A DNA stretch of 64,000 nucleotides from Methanocaldococcus fervens AG86 (lineage in GTDB: Archaea > AGJL01 > Methanococci > Methanococcales > Methanocaldococcaceae). This document shows, one piece after another, positions 56,403 through 64,000 of this stretch (position 1 is its first letter; each line of letters opens with the position of its first letter). The notes under the pieces were generated by a model. The model saw only the letters and a list, made by a program, of their open reading frames with translations, did no database searches and had not been told where the DNA came from. The translations under genes were made by a program, and so were the position numbers. The DNA lies in the NCBI RefSeq assembly GCF_000023985.1, contig NC_013156.1, positions 856,363-920,362 of the forward strand. Reading direction: 5' to 3'.

Positions 56403-59111
56403 TCACCCTTTCCTATTTTTCAACTCAACAATTTTTGCAGAAACCTTTAAATCATTATAACTAAGTTTTATTTGTGAGCTAAATGACCGTTTAACTTTCT
56501 TTTTCATATAATCTTCTAAGAATTGGACGTAAGGTTTATCTTTATCACTATAATTCTTATGGATATAGTAGATAATTCTCCAGTAGTATGGAAGATTAAT
56601 AATTAAACTGCCATCTTTATCTTTTTTAATTACATTTTCCAATCTCTCTCCAACTATTTGGGCAATATGCAATATTCTTTTTCTTTCAGTTTTTTCAATA
56701 GCTTTTTCAAAACATTTTTCTAATTTATCCTCATTAAAGTCTTCAACTAATTTTTCCAGTTTTTCTAACTCTTTATACTTATCTTTCAATTTTTCCCAAC
56801 AATCTTTATCATATAAAACCTCAATATCCCAGTTCATTGGACAATCGAATATGGTTAATGCATTCTTTTCAAGTTCTAATTCATTAATTATTAATTTGTG
56901 GGATTTTCCAGATTCTAATTCTTCTTCAGCTATATTAACTGCCTTTTTAAACTCAAATTTCGGATTAACTATAACTATTCCAGCACTTAGCGTTATATCT
57001 GGATTATAGCAAACGAATCTCTTAAAATCTTTTCTAATCCTTTTGGCTAAATCCCACACTACGTCCCAAGTACCAAATATCAGAGTGTCATCTCCTCCTG
57101 AATACACTAAATATACTTCCTCCCTATATTCTACTGGATTTCCACGTTCATCAAATACTTTTTCTGCTTTCCCAGTTTTAATTAAGTATGGAATATATCC
57201 AGTGAAAAACAAAGTTAGCATAGAGCTTAGTGTGCTTAATCTTGATATGGAGGCCATTTCTCCAAGACCATCGGTAAATATTTGACCAAGATTATCAACA
57301 TCCATTTTTAATATGGCAATTTTATTTGTTCCAGTTCTTTTCATCGCCTGTTCTGCTAAGGTATCGGCATCTTTAATTCCTCCATCATTATTTAATGGAA
57401 ATGCAATACTCCAAATTTTATATGGGATTTCTAATTCTCCATTTTTTCCTTTTGGTAAATTGTATTGTGTTGAGAAATATTCTCCATCAAATTCAATATT
57501 CAATTCTTTAAACAATTTTTCTATTACTGGTATCTCATATATTGGTATATCCTTCGGTTTTTCTTCAGATTTTAAACTTGTTGATGATTTTTTTAATAAA
57601 TTAAAGTTTATTTTTTCGTTATGGCCATATTTTTTTAAGAAATCTGTTAATTCCTTAAATGAATAACAATTTGGACATACATAGATCTCTTCTTCATAAA
57701 GCTTGATTTTTTCTTTTTCTTTTAACTCCTTTCTACAAATTCTGCATCTATCTCCTACTCCTCTCCCCCTAATTTCAAATAATTTTTTAAATCCTTCATC
57801 TTCTTTTAACTTATAACCAAACTTTTTCAGCTTCTTTTCAATTGTTTTATCAGCAACTTCTTTCCATTTTCTCGAAAAGTTTGAAATCTCTTGAGCTAAG
57901 AATTCACTTGGCTTTATATCTACCTTTGCAATTGTTATATATAAATCAGTCCCAAACATATTAAATAGGGCATCATTAATCTCTTTTTCAAATTTATCAA
58001 TTGTGTCGTCCTTTATTTTGTAACTCAGAATATAGAAATGACCCCCTCCATAGAATAGGATGTTTGTTATTGGTAATCCCAATTCTCTGCAGATGTATTT
58101 TGCAGTAATTTCAGTTAAAAAATCCAAGTAAAAGCTTTTACCTTTTAATGACTTAGTAGCATATTTTGAAGCTATCTTGAATATAAATTTCTGAATTCCA
58201 GAAATATCCCCATGAATTAATGAGAAAAACTTACATTCCTCACTATCCCAATAAGGATAATTGTTTTTATCATAAATTCCTTTTTCGTTGAGAGGAAGGC
58301 CTTTCTCTAGCAATTTTTTTAGTTTTTCGTCCGTTAAATGAGCGTCTACATATTCTTTTCTATTTTTGTTTCCATCGTATATATTGTATAAACAGCAAGC
58401 AATAGCACAAGTTGTTTTTAAATGATCAAACAAGGAAATATCGGGAAGATAACCTCCATATTTTTTCCAATTTGTTACTGAAGGGATACACCAAAAATAT
58501 TTCTGTACAAGTTGAAAGAGTTTCTCAAATGAGTCAATATTTATTGAATTAAGTTCATTTTCAAATTTCTCATATAGAGAGTTATAGTCATGATTTGGCT
58601 TATTATATGGGAAAATTGTATGTTCATTTATTGCCAAAGGTTTTAAGTCATATTTTTGACCATTACCATAAATTTTATCCTTTTTACTCATTATTTTCTT
58701 TTTTTCGTCCTCTTTTAACTCATACCAATCTAATCTTATTAATTCAAATATTGATAGCAATCTCTGTTCTTCTTTTTTAATTGTATTATCCCATTCTTCA
58801 ACATTCTCCCTTTCAGCACTACTAAGCCAATCAGCCAATCTTAATATTCCTACCAATCCCTCCTTTTTATTTGAATGGTGTTCTTTTATCAACTTAACAA
58901 CTAAATCTTTAATATCATCTTTTATTCCAAATTTTTTATAATTTTTTTCTATAAACAATGCCCCAAGAGACTGATGCTTAGTATTTCCATACTTAGCTTT
59001 TGATTCTTTACTTAATTCTTTGATATTTGGAGTTTCAACCCTTTGCAAAAACTTCCCAATATCATGCAACAATGCCCCAACCTTTAAAGCTTCATACTCC
59101 ATATTAGTCAT
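56403..59111 (-). CDS. cas10: Type III-A CRISPR signature protein Cas10/Csm1
   Basis: 902 residues, at the long end for Csm1. It has an N-terminal HD nuclease (GALLHDIGKF, His16-Asp17, then KHQSLGALF and KEHHSNKKEG) and first Palm domain from about residue 295. A zinc module follows (CRICRKEL near 455 and CPNC near 477). The second Palm carries the active GGDD (YSGGDDTLIFG, residues 672-675), which makes cyclic oligoadenylate for Csx1. Both active sites look intact. Promoter at 59169-59179; start ATG after AGGGGGTCTTA. Confidence 0.93.
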   Translation of the reverse strand: MTNMEYEALKVGALLHDIGKFLQRVETPNIKELSKESKAKYGNTKHQSLGALFIEKNYKKFGIKDDIKDLVVKLIKEHHSNKKEGLVGILRLADWLSSAERENVEEWDNTIKKEEQRLLSIFELIRLDWYELKEDEKKKIMSKKDKIYGNGQKYDLKPLAINEHTIFPYNKPNHDYNSLYEKFENELNSINIDSFEKLFQLVQKYFWCIPSVTNWKKYGGYLPDISLFDHLKTTCAIACCLYNIYDGNKNRKEYVDAHLTDEKLKKLLEKGLPLNEKGIYDKNNYPYWDSEECKFFSLIHGDISGIQKFIFKIASKYATKSLKGKSFYLDFLTEITAKYICRELGLPITNILFYGGGHFYILSYKIKDDTIDKFEKEINDALFNMFGTDLYITIAKVDIKPSEFLAQEISNFSRKWKEVADKTIEKKLKKFGYKLKEDEGFKKLFEIRGRGVGDRCRICRKELKEKEKIKLYEEEIYVCPNCYSFKELTDFLKKYGHNEKINFNLLKKSSTSLKSEEKPKDIPIYEIPVIEKLFKELNIEFDGEYFSTQYNLPKGKNGELEIPYKIWSIAFPLNNDGGIKDADTLAEQAMKRTGTNKIAILKMDVDNLGQIFTDGLGEMASISRLSTLSSMLTLFFTGYIPYLIKTGKAEKVFDERGNPVEYREEVYLVYSGGDDTLIFGTWDVVWDLAKRIRKDFKRFVCYNPDITLSAGIVIVNPKFEFKKAVNIAEEELESGKSHKLIINELELEKNALTIFDCPMNWDIEVLYDKDCWEKLKDKYKELEKLEKLVEDFNEDKLEKCFEKAIEKTERKRILHIAQIVGERLENVIKKDKDGSLIINLPYYWRIIYYIHKNYSDKDKPYVQFLEDYMKKKVKRSFSSQIKLSYNDLKVSAKIVELKNRKG

Positions 59112-59166
59112 TAAGACCCCCTAAATCACTATATTTTTTAAAAACCACTATAAAATTTGGCAATAA

Positions 59167-59181
59167 CACTTATATAAAGAT
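59167..59181. promoter_or_regulatory. Shared TATA box of the cas operon and truA
   Basis: ACTTATATAAAG is almost its own reverse complement and is the only good TATA box in the 118-base spacer. It lies about 58 bases from both starts, cas10 leftward and truA rightward. It may direct transcription both ways, orientation being set by weak BRE elements. Confidence 0.5.
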
Positions 59182-59229
59182 TTCTAAGTAATTCTGCTTT
59201 ACAATATTAAAGTAAGTTGGTGATAATCC

Positions 59230-60009
59230 ATGTATATTCTAAAAATCGCCTATGACGGAAGATACAGCTTTCAACAACAGCCACATAAACAAACAGTTTG
59301 TGATATATTATTAGATACATTAGAAAATACTGATTTTTTAGCTAAAAAGAAAATAATTTATAGTGGGGGAAGGACTGACAAAGGCGTCTCTGCATTGGGA
59401 AATTTTGTTGTTTTAGAATTAAAAAAAGAGCCAATATTATCATATATAAATGCAAAGTTGAAAAGTAAAGGCATTTGGGTTTTAGGTTATAGGGAGATTG
59501 ATGAAATTCCTAAGGTGAAGTATAGGTATTATAGGTATATACTTCCAAACATCAACTATAACGTAGATGCAATAAAAGAAGGGGCTAAGAAGATGATTGG
59601 CACTCACTCATTCCATAATTTATCAAAAAGAGATAGAACAAAGGAAAAAAGCCCTATAAGAACAATCTATGACATAAAAATCTCTGAAAATGAGTTTTAT
59701 TTAACTATAGACATTATTGGAGAGAGCTTTTTATGGAATATGGTCAGAAAGATAGTAGGAGCTTTAGATTTAATTGGTAGAGGAAAAAAACCAGTTGAAT
59801 GGATTGACAAATTGTTAGATGAAAATTATAGAGAAGGAGTTCCTACATTTCCACCAGATGGATTAATTTTGGTTGAAGCAAAGGTTGATGTTGATTACAT
59901 ATATGACAAATATTCCATAAAAAAATTTAAGGAATATTGGGAAGAATTCTTTAAATTGTGTGTTATGAAATTAGGCATTGCTAAAACAGTTTTAGATTAT
60001 ACGCCATAA
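59230..60009 (+). CDS. truA: tRNA pseudouridine synthase TruA
   Basis: Forms pseudouridine at tRNA positions 38-40. 259 residues: MYILKIAYDGRYSFQQQPHKQT, catalytic Asp in YSGGRTDKGVSALGN near residue 50, HSFHNLSKRDR and SFLWNMVRKIVGAL. ATG follows GGTGATAATCC. An H/ACA guide RNA for rRNA pseudouridylation follows on the other strand. Confidence 0.95.
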   Translation: MYILKIAYDGRYSFQQQPHKQTVCDILLDTLENTDFLAKKKIIYSGGRTDKGVSALGNFVVLELKKEPILSYINAKLKSKGIWVLGYREIDEIPKVKYRYYRYILPNINYNVDAIKEGAKKMIGTHSFHNLSKRDRTKEKSPIRTIYDIKISENEFYLTIDIIGESFLWNMVRKIVGALDLIGRGKKPVEWIDKLLDENYREGVPTFPPDGLILVEAKVDVDYIYDKYSIKKFKEYWEEFFKLCVMKLGIAKTVLDYTP

Positions 60010-60010
60010 C

Positions 60011-60081
60011 TGTGCCCCGGGGGAGCAAAGGGGATTCACAGCTTGCCGGCTAATGCTCATCCCCCGCGGTTTCCCGGGGCA
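60011..60081 (-). ncRNA. H/ACA guide RNA (single hairpin with K-turn)
   Basis: A very GC-rich 71-base island. Leftward strand: lower stem TGCCCCGGG with CCCGGGGCA, then an internal pocket (left AAACCGC, right TTTGCTC) and upper stem GGGGAT/ATCCCC. Next is a kink-turn made of GA on the 5' side and TGTGA on the 3' side (three-base bulge plus GA), closed by GC/GC and a terminal loop. ACA follows the lower stem at once (60011-60013). These are all parts of an archaeal H/ACA RNA bound by Cbf5-Nop10-Gar1-L7Ae. The rightward strand lacks ACA and the K-turn. Confidence 0.8.
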
Positions 60082-60163
60082 TTTTTATATTTGTAGTAAG
60101 ATAACTATATCATTACCTCAAATTTAAACCTTTTGCTGATATAGCTATTAATAGGCTGATAGA

Positions 60164-60880
60164 ATGAAAAAATATATCGTGAGTATTGGAGTCGATATAT
60201 CAGATAACGATGTAAAAACAAATCCTAAGATTAATGAATTGGTTAATAAGGAGGTTAAGAAAAGATTGTCTAAATTAGGGACAAAAGCATGTATCTCAAA
60301 CATAACTGGTGATGATATAGTTATAACATCCTTTGTTCCAGAGGATTTAGTTGAAGAGAGCAATAAAATAATTTTTGAAATTTTAAATAAATATGCTGAA
60401 GGATTTGATGATTTAAGTGGCATATCTAAAGAAAAAGAAAAAGCTGGAGAAGGTTTATCCTATGCAATAGCTGAAGCGGCATCAGAGTATGGGGATGCCA
60501 TAATAGTAGCTTTTGATACCTATGGAGGAGAGGGTTTTGTTGATGAAATGGCGTTATTTGTAAAAGAAATTGGGGAGAAGTTTGGATACGATGTAGGATG
60601 CTCTGTTTCCGATGAAGCTGTTGAAATTCCTGGAGTTGGTTATACAGGAGCTGAGAGTGATGACCCAGTTGTTGTTATAACAGTTGAAGAGCTTGATGAC
60701 ATTAAAAAATTAGCTGGATTAATTTATGGAGGTTTATTAAGCTTTGATAAACTGTATTTTGTTGAAAATGGGGAAGAAATAAGTATAATTCCTCCAGGAG
60801 TTATATACACCATGACTGCATTTTTAAATGGGAATATTATAGATTTATATGAAGGGATTAAAAAAAGAGTTAAGTTTTAA
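60164..60880 (+). CDS. Conserved archaeal protein of unknown function
   Basis: 238 residues, acidic, no membrane segment. Visible: MKKYIVSIGVDISDNDVKTNP, LGTKACISNITGDDIVITSF, IIVAFDTYGGEGFVDEMALFVKEIG and VEIPGVGYTGAESDDPVVVITV. I do not know a function. It sits ten bases before the MarC gene and is probably cotranscribed with it and SepCysS. Glycine-rich GYTGAESDD could be a ligand loop. Confidence 0.7.
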   Translation: MKKYIVSIGVDISDNDVKTNPKINELVNKEVKKRLSKLGTKACISNITGDDIVITSFVPEDLVEESNKIIFEILNKYAEGFDDLSGISKEKEKAGEGLSYAIAEAASEYGDAIIVAFDTYGGEGFVDEMALFVKEIGEKFGYDVGCSVSDEAVEIPGVGYTGAESDDPVVVITVEELDDIKKLAGLIYGGLLSFDKLYFVENGEEISIIPPGVIYTMTAFLNGNIIDLYEGIKKRVKF

Positions 60881-60889
60881 TGTGAGAGT

Positions 60890-61507
60890 ATGGACTTGCA
60901 ATATTTTATATTGGCTTTTACATCAATATTCTCAATTTTGAACCCATTCGGTGCTGTTCCTGTATTTATAGCATTAACAGAGTCCTATCCAAAAAAAGAG
61001 ATGGATTTGGTCGCTAAAAAAATGGTAATTTATGCATTGGTAATATTATTGGCTTTTGCACTTTTTGGAGAATGGATATTAAAGTTTTTTGGTATATCAT
61101 TAGATGCGTTTAAAATTGCTGGAGGAATTTTGTTATTGTTAATATCATTAGACATGGTTAGGGGTAAGCAAGAAGCAAAAATCCATAAAAAAGATGTTGA
61201 AGCCGCTTATGAAATTGATGAAATTGCATTAATGCCTTTAGCAACTCCACTATTGGCTGGCCCTGGTTCAATAACCGCTTGTATGGTGGCAATGGCGGAA
61301 GCTCCAACAATTGATGATAAATTTCTGGTTATACTGGCGATATTAGTGTCTTTGGGGATAACTTATTTAACCTTATTATCAGCTGAGAGTATCTTAGGTA
61401 AAATTGGAAAACTGGGGATTAGAATATTAACAAGAATGATGGGTTTTATACTTACTGCCATTGCTGTTCAGATGATAGTTAGTGGAATTAAAGGAGCTTT
61501 ATTATAA
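60890..61507 (+). CDS. MarC-family membrane protein
   Basis: 205 residues, six membrane helices, of the MarC/UPF0056 family: SIFSILNPFGAVPVFIALTES at the start, then AGGILLLLISLDMVRG, and LMPLATPLLAGPGSITACMVAM near residue 112. Transport role uncertain despite the name. ATG follows GTGAGAGT; GAGGTGATT of the next gene follows after six bases. Confidence 0.88.
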   Translation: MDLQYFILAFTSIFSILNPFGAVPVFIALTESYPKKEMDLVAKKMVIYALVILLAFALFGEWILKFFGISLDAFKIAGGILLLLISLDMVRGKQEAKIHKKDVEAAYEIDEIALMPLATPLLAGPGSITACMVAMAEAPTIDDKFLVILAILVSLGITYLTLLSAESILGKIGKLGIRILTRMMGFILTAIAVQMIVSGIKGALL

Positions 61508-61522
61508 AAAGAGGTGATTACT

Positions 61523-62671
61523 TTGAATATAAACTTAGATAAATATAAAAACTTAACAAGAAATTTAGCAAGGGAATTTATTAATTTAAATCCAATACAA
61601 AGAGGAGGAATTCTACCAAAAGAAGCTAAAAAGGCAGTTTATGAGTATTGGGATGGTTACAGTGTATGTGATTATTGCCATGGAAGGTTAGATGAAGTTA
61701 CTAACCCACCAATAAAGGACTTTTTAGAAGATATTGCCAAGTTTTTAAATATGGATTACACAAGACCAACACATGGAGCAAGGGAAGGAAAGTTTATTGT
61801 CATGCACTCAATCTGTGATGAAGGGGATTATGTTGTCTTAGATAAAAATGCCCACTATACAAGTTATGTCTCTGCTGAAAGGGCTAAGCTAAATATAGCA
61901 GAGGTTGGCTATGAAGAAGAATATCCAACCTACAAAATAAACTTAGATGGCTATAAGGAGGTTATAGACAACTTAGAAGATAAGGGAAAAACCGTTGGTT
62001 TAATATTATTAACTCATGTAGATGGGGAGTATGGAAACTTAAATGATGCAAAAAAAGTTGGTAAAATAGCCAAAGAAAGAGGAATCCCATTCTTGTTGAA
62101 TTGTGCATATACAGTTGGAAGGATGCCAGTTGATGGAAAGGAAGTTAAAGCTGACTTTATAGTTGCGTCTGGACATAAGAGTATGGCGGCATCGGCTCCA
62201 TGCGGTATCTTAGCTTTTAATGAAGAATTTGCAGATAAAATAACAAAAACCTCACAAAGATTCCCAGTTAAAGAGGTTGAGATGCTTGGATGCACAAGTA
62301 GAGGGCTACCAATAGTTACCCTAATGGCGAGCTTTCCTCATGTTGTTGAGAGGGTTAAAAGATGGGATGAAGAACTCAAAAAAACAAGGTATGTTGTTGA
62401 TGAGCTTGAAAAGATTGGTTTTAAACAATTAGGGATTAAGCCAAAAGAGCATGATTTAATTAAATTTGAAACACCAGTATTGGATGAGATTGCTAAGAAA
62501 GATAAGAGGAAGGGCTTTTTCTTCTACGATGAGTTGAAGAAGAGAGGTATTGGAGGAATTAGGGCAGGAGTTACTAAGGAGATCAAGATGAGCGTCTATG
62601 GCTTGGAATGGGAGCAGGTTGAATATGTTGTTGATGCAATAAAGGAGATTGTTGAGAAATATGGAGAATAA
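61523..62671 (+). CDS. pscS: Sep-tRNA:Cys-tRNA synthase (SepCysS)
   Basis: Turns O-phosphoseryl-tRNA(Cys) into Cys-tRNA(Cys), the methanogen route to cysteine. 382 residues, PLP enzyme: NLNPIQRGGILPKEAKKAVYE-type start, the essential Cys pair CDYCHGR near residue 38, PTHGAREGKFIVMH and HVDGEYGN, then the PLP lysine in ASGHKSMAAS near residue 213 and a third functional Cys in EMLGCTSRG. The start is most likely TTG at 61523, four bases after GAGGTGAT. The COG1900 gene downstream is also part of sulfur amino acid metabolism. Confidence 0.94.
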   Translation: MNINLDKYKNLTRNLAREFINLNPIQRGGILPKEAKKAVYEYWDGYSVCDYCHGRLDEVTNPPIKDFLEDIAKFLNMDYTRPTHGAREGKFIVMHSICDEGDYVVLDKNAHYTSYVSAERAKLNIAEVGYEEEYPTYKINLDGYKEVIDNLEDKGKTVGLILLTHVDGEYGNLNDAKKVGKIAKERGIPFLLNCAYTVGRMPVDGKEVKADFIVASGHKSMAASAPCGILAFNEEFADKITKTSQRFPVKEVEMLGCTSRGLPIVTLMASFPHVVERVKRWDEELKKTRYVVDELEKIGFKQLGIKPKEHDLIKFETPVLDEIAKKDKRKGFFFYDELKKRGIGGIRAGVTKEIKMSVYGLEWEQVEYVVDAIKEIVEKYGE

Positions 62672-62685
62672 TAAAAAATAAATTT

Positions 62686-63828
62686 TTATATCTTAAACTC
62701 TCCTCTCTCTATTTTCTTCTTTAACTCTTTAGCCAATTTTAAAGCTCTCTTTCTATCTGACTGCCTACATGTTATTGGAATGCCACATATAGAGCCAAGC
62801 TTTGTTTTAAACACTCCATAGGGGCAAATATTGCAGACACCGCAACCAAAACAATCCTCAGTTATTTTTATTTTTCCATTCTCTCTTTTTATGGAAAAAG
62901 TTGGGCAGTATTTTTCAGCTAAGCACTCTTTACAGTTTTTACACCTATCTAAATTAATTCTTGGTCTTAAATCAACATCTTCCCAGACCTCTGCATAATT
63001 TCCAACGTCTATAATTTCTCTACCAAATATATTAACCAAAGGCAGGGCTATATCTTTATCAAGCTTTTTTAATGCTTCTTTATGCTCATCAACTTTAATT
63101 GGAACTGCCACTGTATTGTAAATCTCTATTCCATTTGACGTTATAAATCCTCCCAAGTAATAAGCATCCATATCCTTCATATCCGCAGAAATCATTAAAT
63201 TTGGCTTCTCTATTGATGACCTTGTTCCAAAACCTAATATAATAGATTCAGCTCCATTTAATAGAGCTTTTTTTCCAATAACATATTTTTCATCTTTAAT
63301 AACCATATTTTCTAATGGGTTAAACATCCCACAGCCAGAGAATGATGCTTCTCCTTTCTTTAAAGGTAATCTATGAAATATGGTTTTAACCTCTCTATTG
63401 GATAAATTTGTTATTGCAGAGTAGTTTTTAAATGCCATTCTTGTTCCAATCATCTTAGCTGTTGGCAAATCATTTATAGTTATTTCATTTTTGTAAATTT
63501 TCCCTTCACTTACTGCTTTTGCCTCTATAACTTTCCCTTTAACTAAATCTTTAAATAAAAATCCTACTTCTCCATAAAATATTGCATCTACTTTGCCTAA
63601 AAATTCATTTGGGCAGATTCCAACAACTCCCTTAACATCATTTAAATAAATCTCCTCCGCCCTCTTAAAGATATCATTAAAAGGTATGTGAAAGATTCCA
63701 GCAGTTCCAGACATTATTCCGCAAGTTGCTGAGGTAACTATATCAACCTCATCTATTTTATCCTCTTCATTGTTCCTAATGTATTTTTTTAATTCGTCTA
63801 TTGTTATTACCTTTAATTCCTTTTCCAC
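62686..63828 (-). CDS. COG1900 (DUF39) homocysteine biosynthesis protein with ferredoxin domain
   Basis: 380 residues. The DUF39 domain (residues 1-290) has the family TSATCGIMSGTAGIFH near residue 31 and the Cys in FSGCGMFNPLENM. The C-terminal part has two 4Fe-4S motifs, CKNCKECLAEKYCP and CFGCGVCNICPYGVF. Related proteins convert aspartate semialdehyde to homocysteine using sulfide. The extra ferredoxin part supports electron transfer in that reaction. Converges on SepCysS, with 14 bases between stops. Confidence 0.85.
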   Translation of the reverse strand: MEKELKVITIDELKKYIRNNEEDKIDEVDIVTSATCGIMSGTAGIFHIPFNDIFKRAEEIYLNDVKGVVGICPNEFLGKVDAIFYGEVGFLFKDLVKGKVIEAKAVSEGKIYKNEITINDLPTAKMIGTRMAFKNYSAITNLSNREVKTIFHRLPLKKGEASFSGCGMFNPLENMVIKDEKYVIGKKALLNGAESIILGFGTRSSIEKPNLMISADMKDMDAYYLGGFITSNGIEIYNTVAVPIKVDEHKEALKKLDKDIALPLVNIFGREIIDVGNYAEVWEDVDLRPRINLDRCKNCKECLAEKYCPTFSIKRENGKIKITEDCFGCGVCNICPYGVFKTKLGSICGIPITCRQSDRKRALKLAKELKKKIERGEFKI

Positions 63829-63840
63829 AATGCCACCTTT

Positions 63841-64000
63841 TTATCTCCTAACTCTTTTACACATCTCTAACAGCCTTTCTATCCTCTCTTCAGTTGGAGG
63901 GTGTGTTGAAAACAACTTCATAATAAAATCTCCTTTAAATGGATTTACTATAAACATGTGTGCTGTTGCAGGATTTCCTTTTTCTAATGGATACATCTCA
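63841..64000 (-). CDS. htpX: HtpX-like membrane metalloprotease, C-terminal end (runs off the window)
   Basis: Only the last 52 residues are in the window: [20 protein letters not shown], then [19 protein letters not shown] and CKRVRR. The [14 protein letters not shown] block is the conserved end of HtpX, which degrades damaged membrane proteins. The zinc motif lies beyond base 64000. Confidence 0.85.
   Translation of the reverse strand, partial: EMYPLEKGNPATAHMFIVNPFKGDFIMKLFSTHPPTEERIERLLEMCKRVRR

Noticed and set aside
49587-59111. CRISPR array near the csm operon
   Set aside because: No regularly spaced repeats were found; the spacers between these genes are too short for an array.
60011-60081. 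GC-rich island read on the rightward strand as a terminator of truA
   Set aside because: The stem is far longer than archaeal terminators need, and the ACA box plus K-turn appear only on the leftward strand. A side effect on truA termination is still possible.

Overview
The window is AT-rich archaeal chromosome from a hyperthermophilic methanogen very close to Methanocaldococcus. It carries complete mcr and mtr operons, the F430-protein maturation gene mmp10, methanofuran (mfnF) and coenzyme B (aksF) biosynthesis genes, Sep-tRNA:Cys-tRNA synthase, archaeal release factor aRF1, a Methanocaldococcus-type S-layer protein and archaeal ribosomal proteins L34e and L14e. Gene blocks match the order I remember from M. 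jannaschii (S-layer to mtrH; rpl34e to a thiamine-diphosphate enzyme; aksF-glyA; mobA to SepCysS), but the blocks are joined differently. The anaerobic ribonucleotide reductase also lacks the inteins of M. jannaschii, so this is probably a sister species. Most genes have a ribosome binding site of the type GGTGA(T/G) or GAGGTGAT 3-5 bases before the start. I used this to correct many starts.

Layout. 1-2.9 kb: start of valS (leftward) and the S-layer gene with a strong promoter. 3-14 kb: housekeeping genes: an archaeal ATPase, a CooC-like ATPase, moaA, an FKBP, an NfeD/stomatin pair, aRF1, a LarE-like protein, a DHH phosphoesterase and nrdD. 14-18.3 kb: a leftward pilin operon with two class III signal-peptide pilins, two unknown exported proteins and the prepilin peptidase EppA. 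18.3-24 kb: HD protein, divergent tRNA-Thr and tRNA-Gln, primase small subunit, MfnF, Mmp10. 24.2-34.9 kb: mcrBDCGA followed by mtrEDCBA-(AF)-GH, the last two steps of methanogenesis. 35.1-41.6 kb: L34e, cytidylate kinase, L14e, a TRAM protein, a PAP2 protein and an acetolactate-synthase-like enzyme. 41.6-49.6 kb: UPF0104, aksF, glyA, the McrA activation ATPase AtwA, mobA, a PD-(D/E)XK protein and a PFL-family protein. 49.6-59.1 kb: a leftward type III-A CRISPR effector operon (cas10, csm2-5, csx1 and a second CARF/HEPN gene broken by a frameshift). 59.2-64 kb: truA, an antisense-strand H/ACA guide RNA, a MarC protein, SepCysS, a COG1900 homocysteine-biosynthesis protein and the end of htpX.

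Most notable observations: (1) mtrA and the next gene, an MtrA-MtrF fusion, share 544 bp with no difference, and a scrap of the mtrB tail marks the 5' edge of the copied tract. (2) A second CRISPR ancillary nuclease is split between two reading frames by one missing base in an A-run. (3) A convincing H/ACA guide RNA with a K-turn lies directly behind truA. (4) A modular hairpin repeat follows the 3' ends of three different genes. (5) Two genes appear to start with AUU. (6) A small 42-codon gene is tucked into the CRISPR operon. No CRISPR array, insertion sequence or integrase gene was seen.
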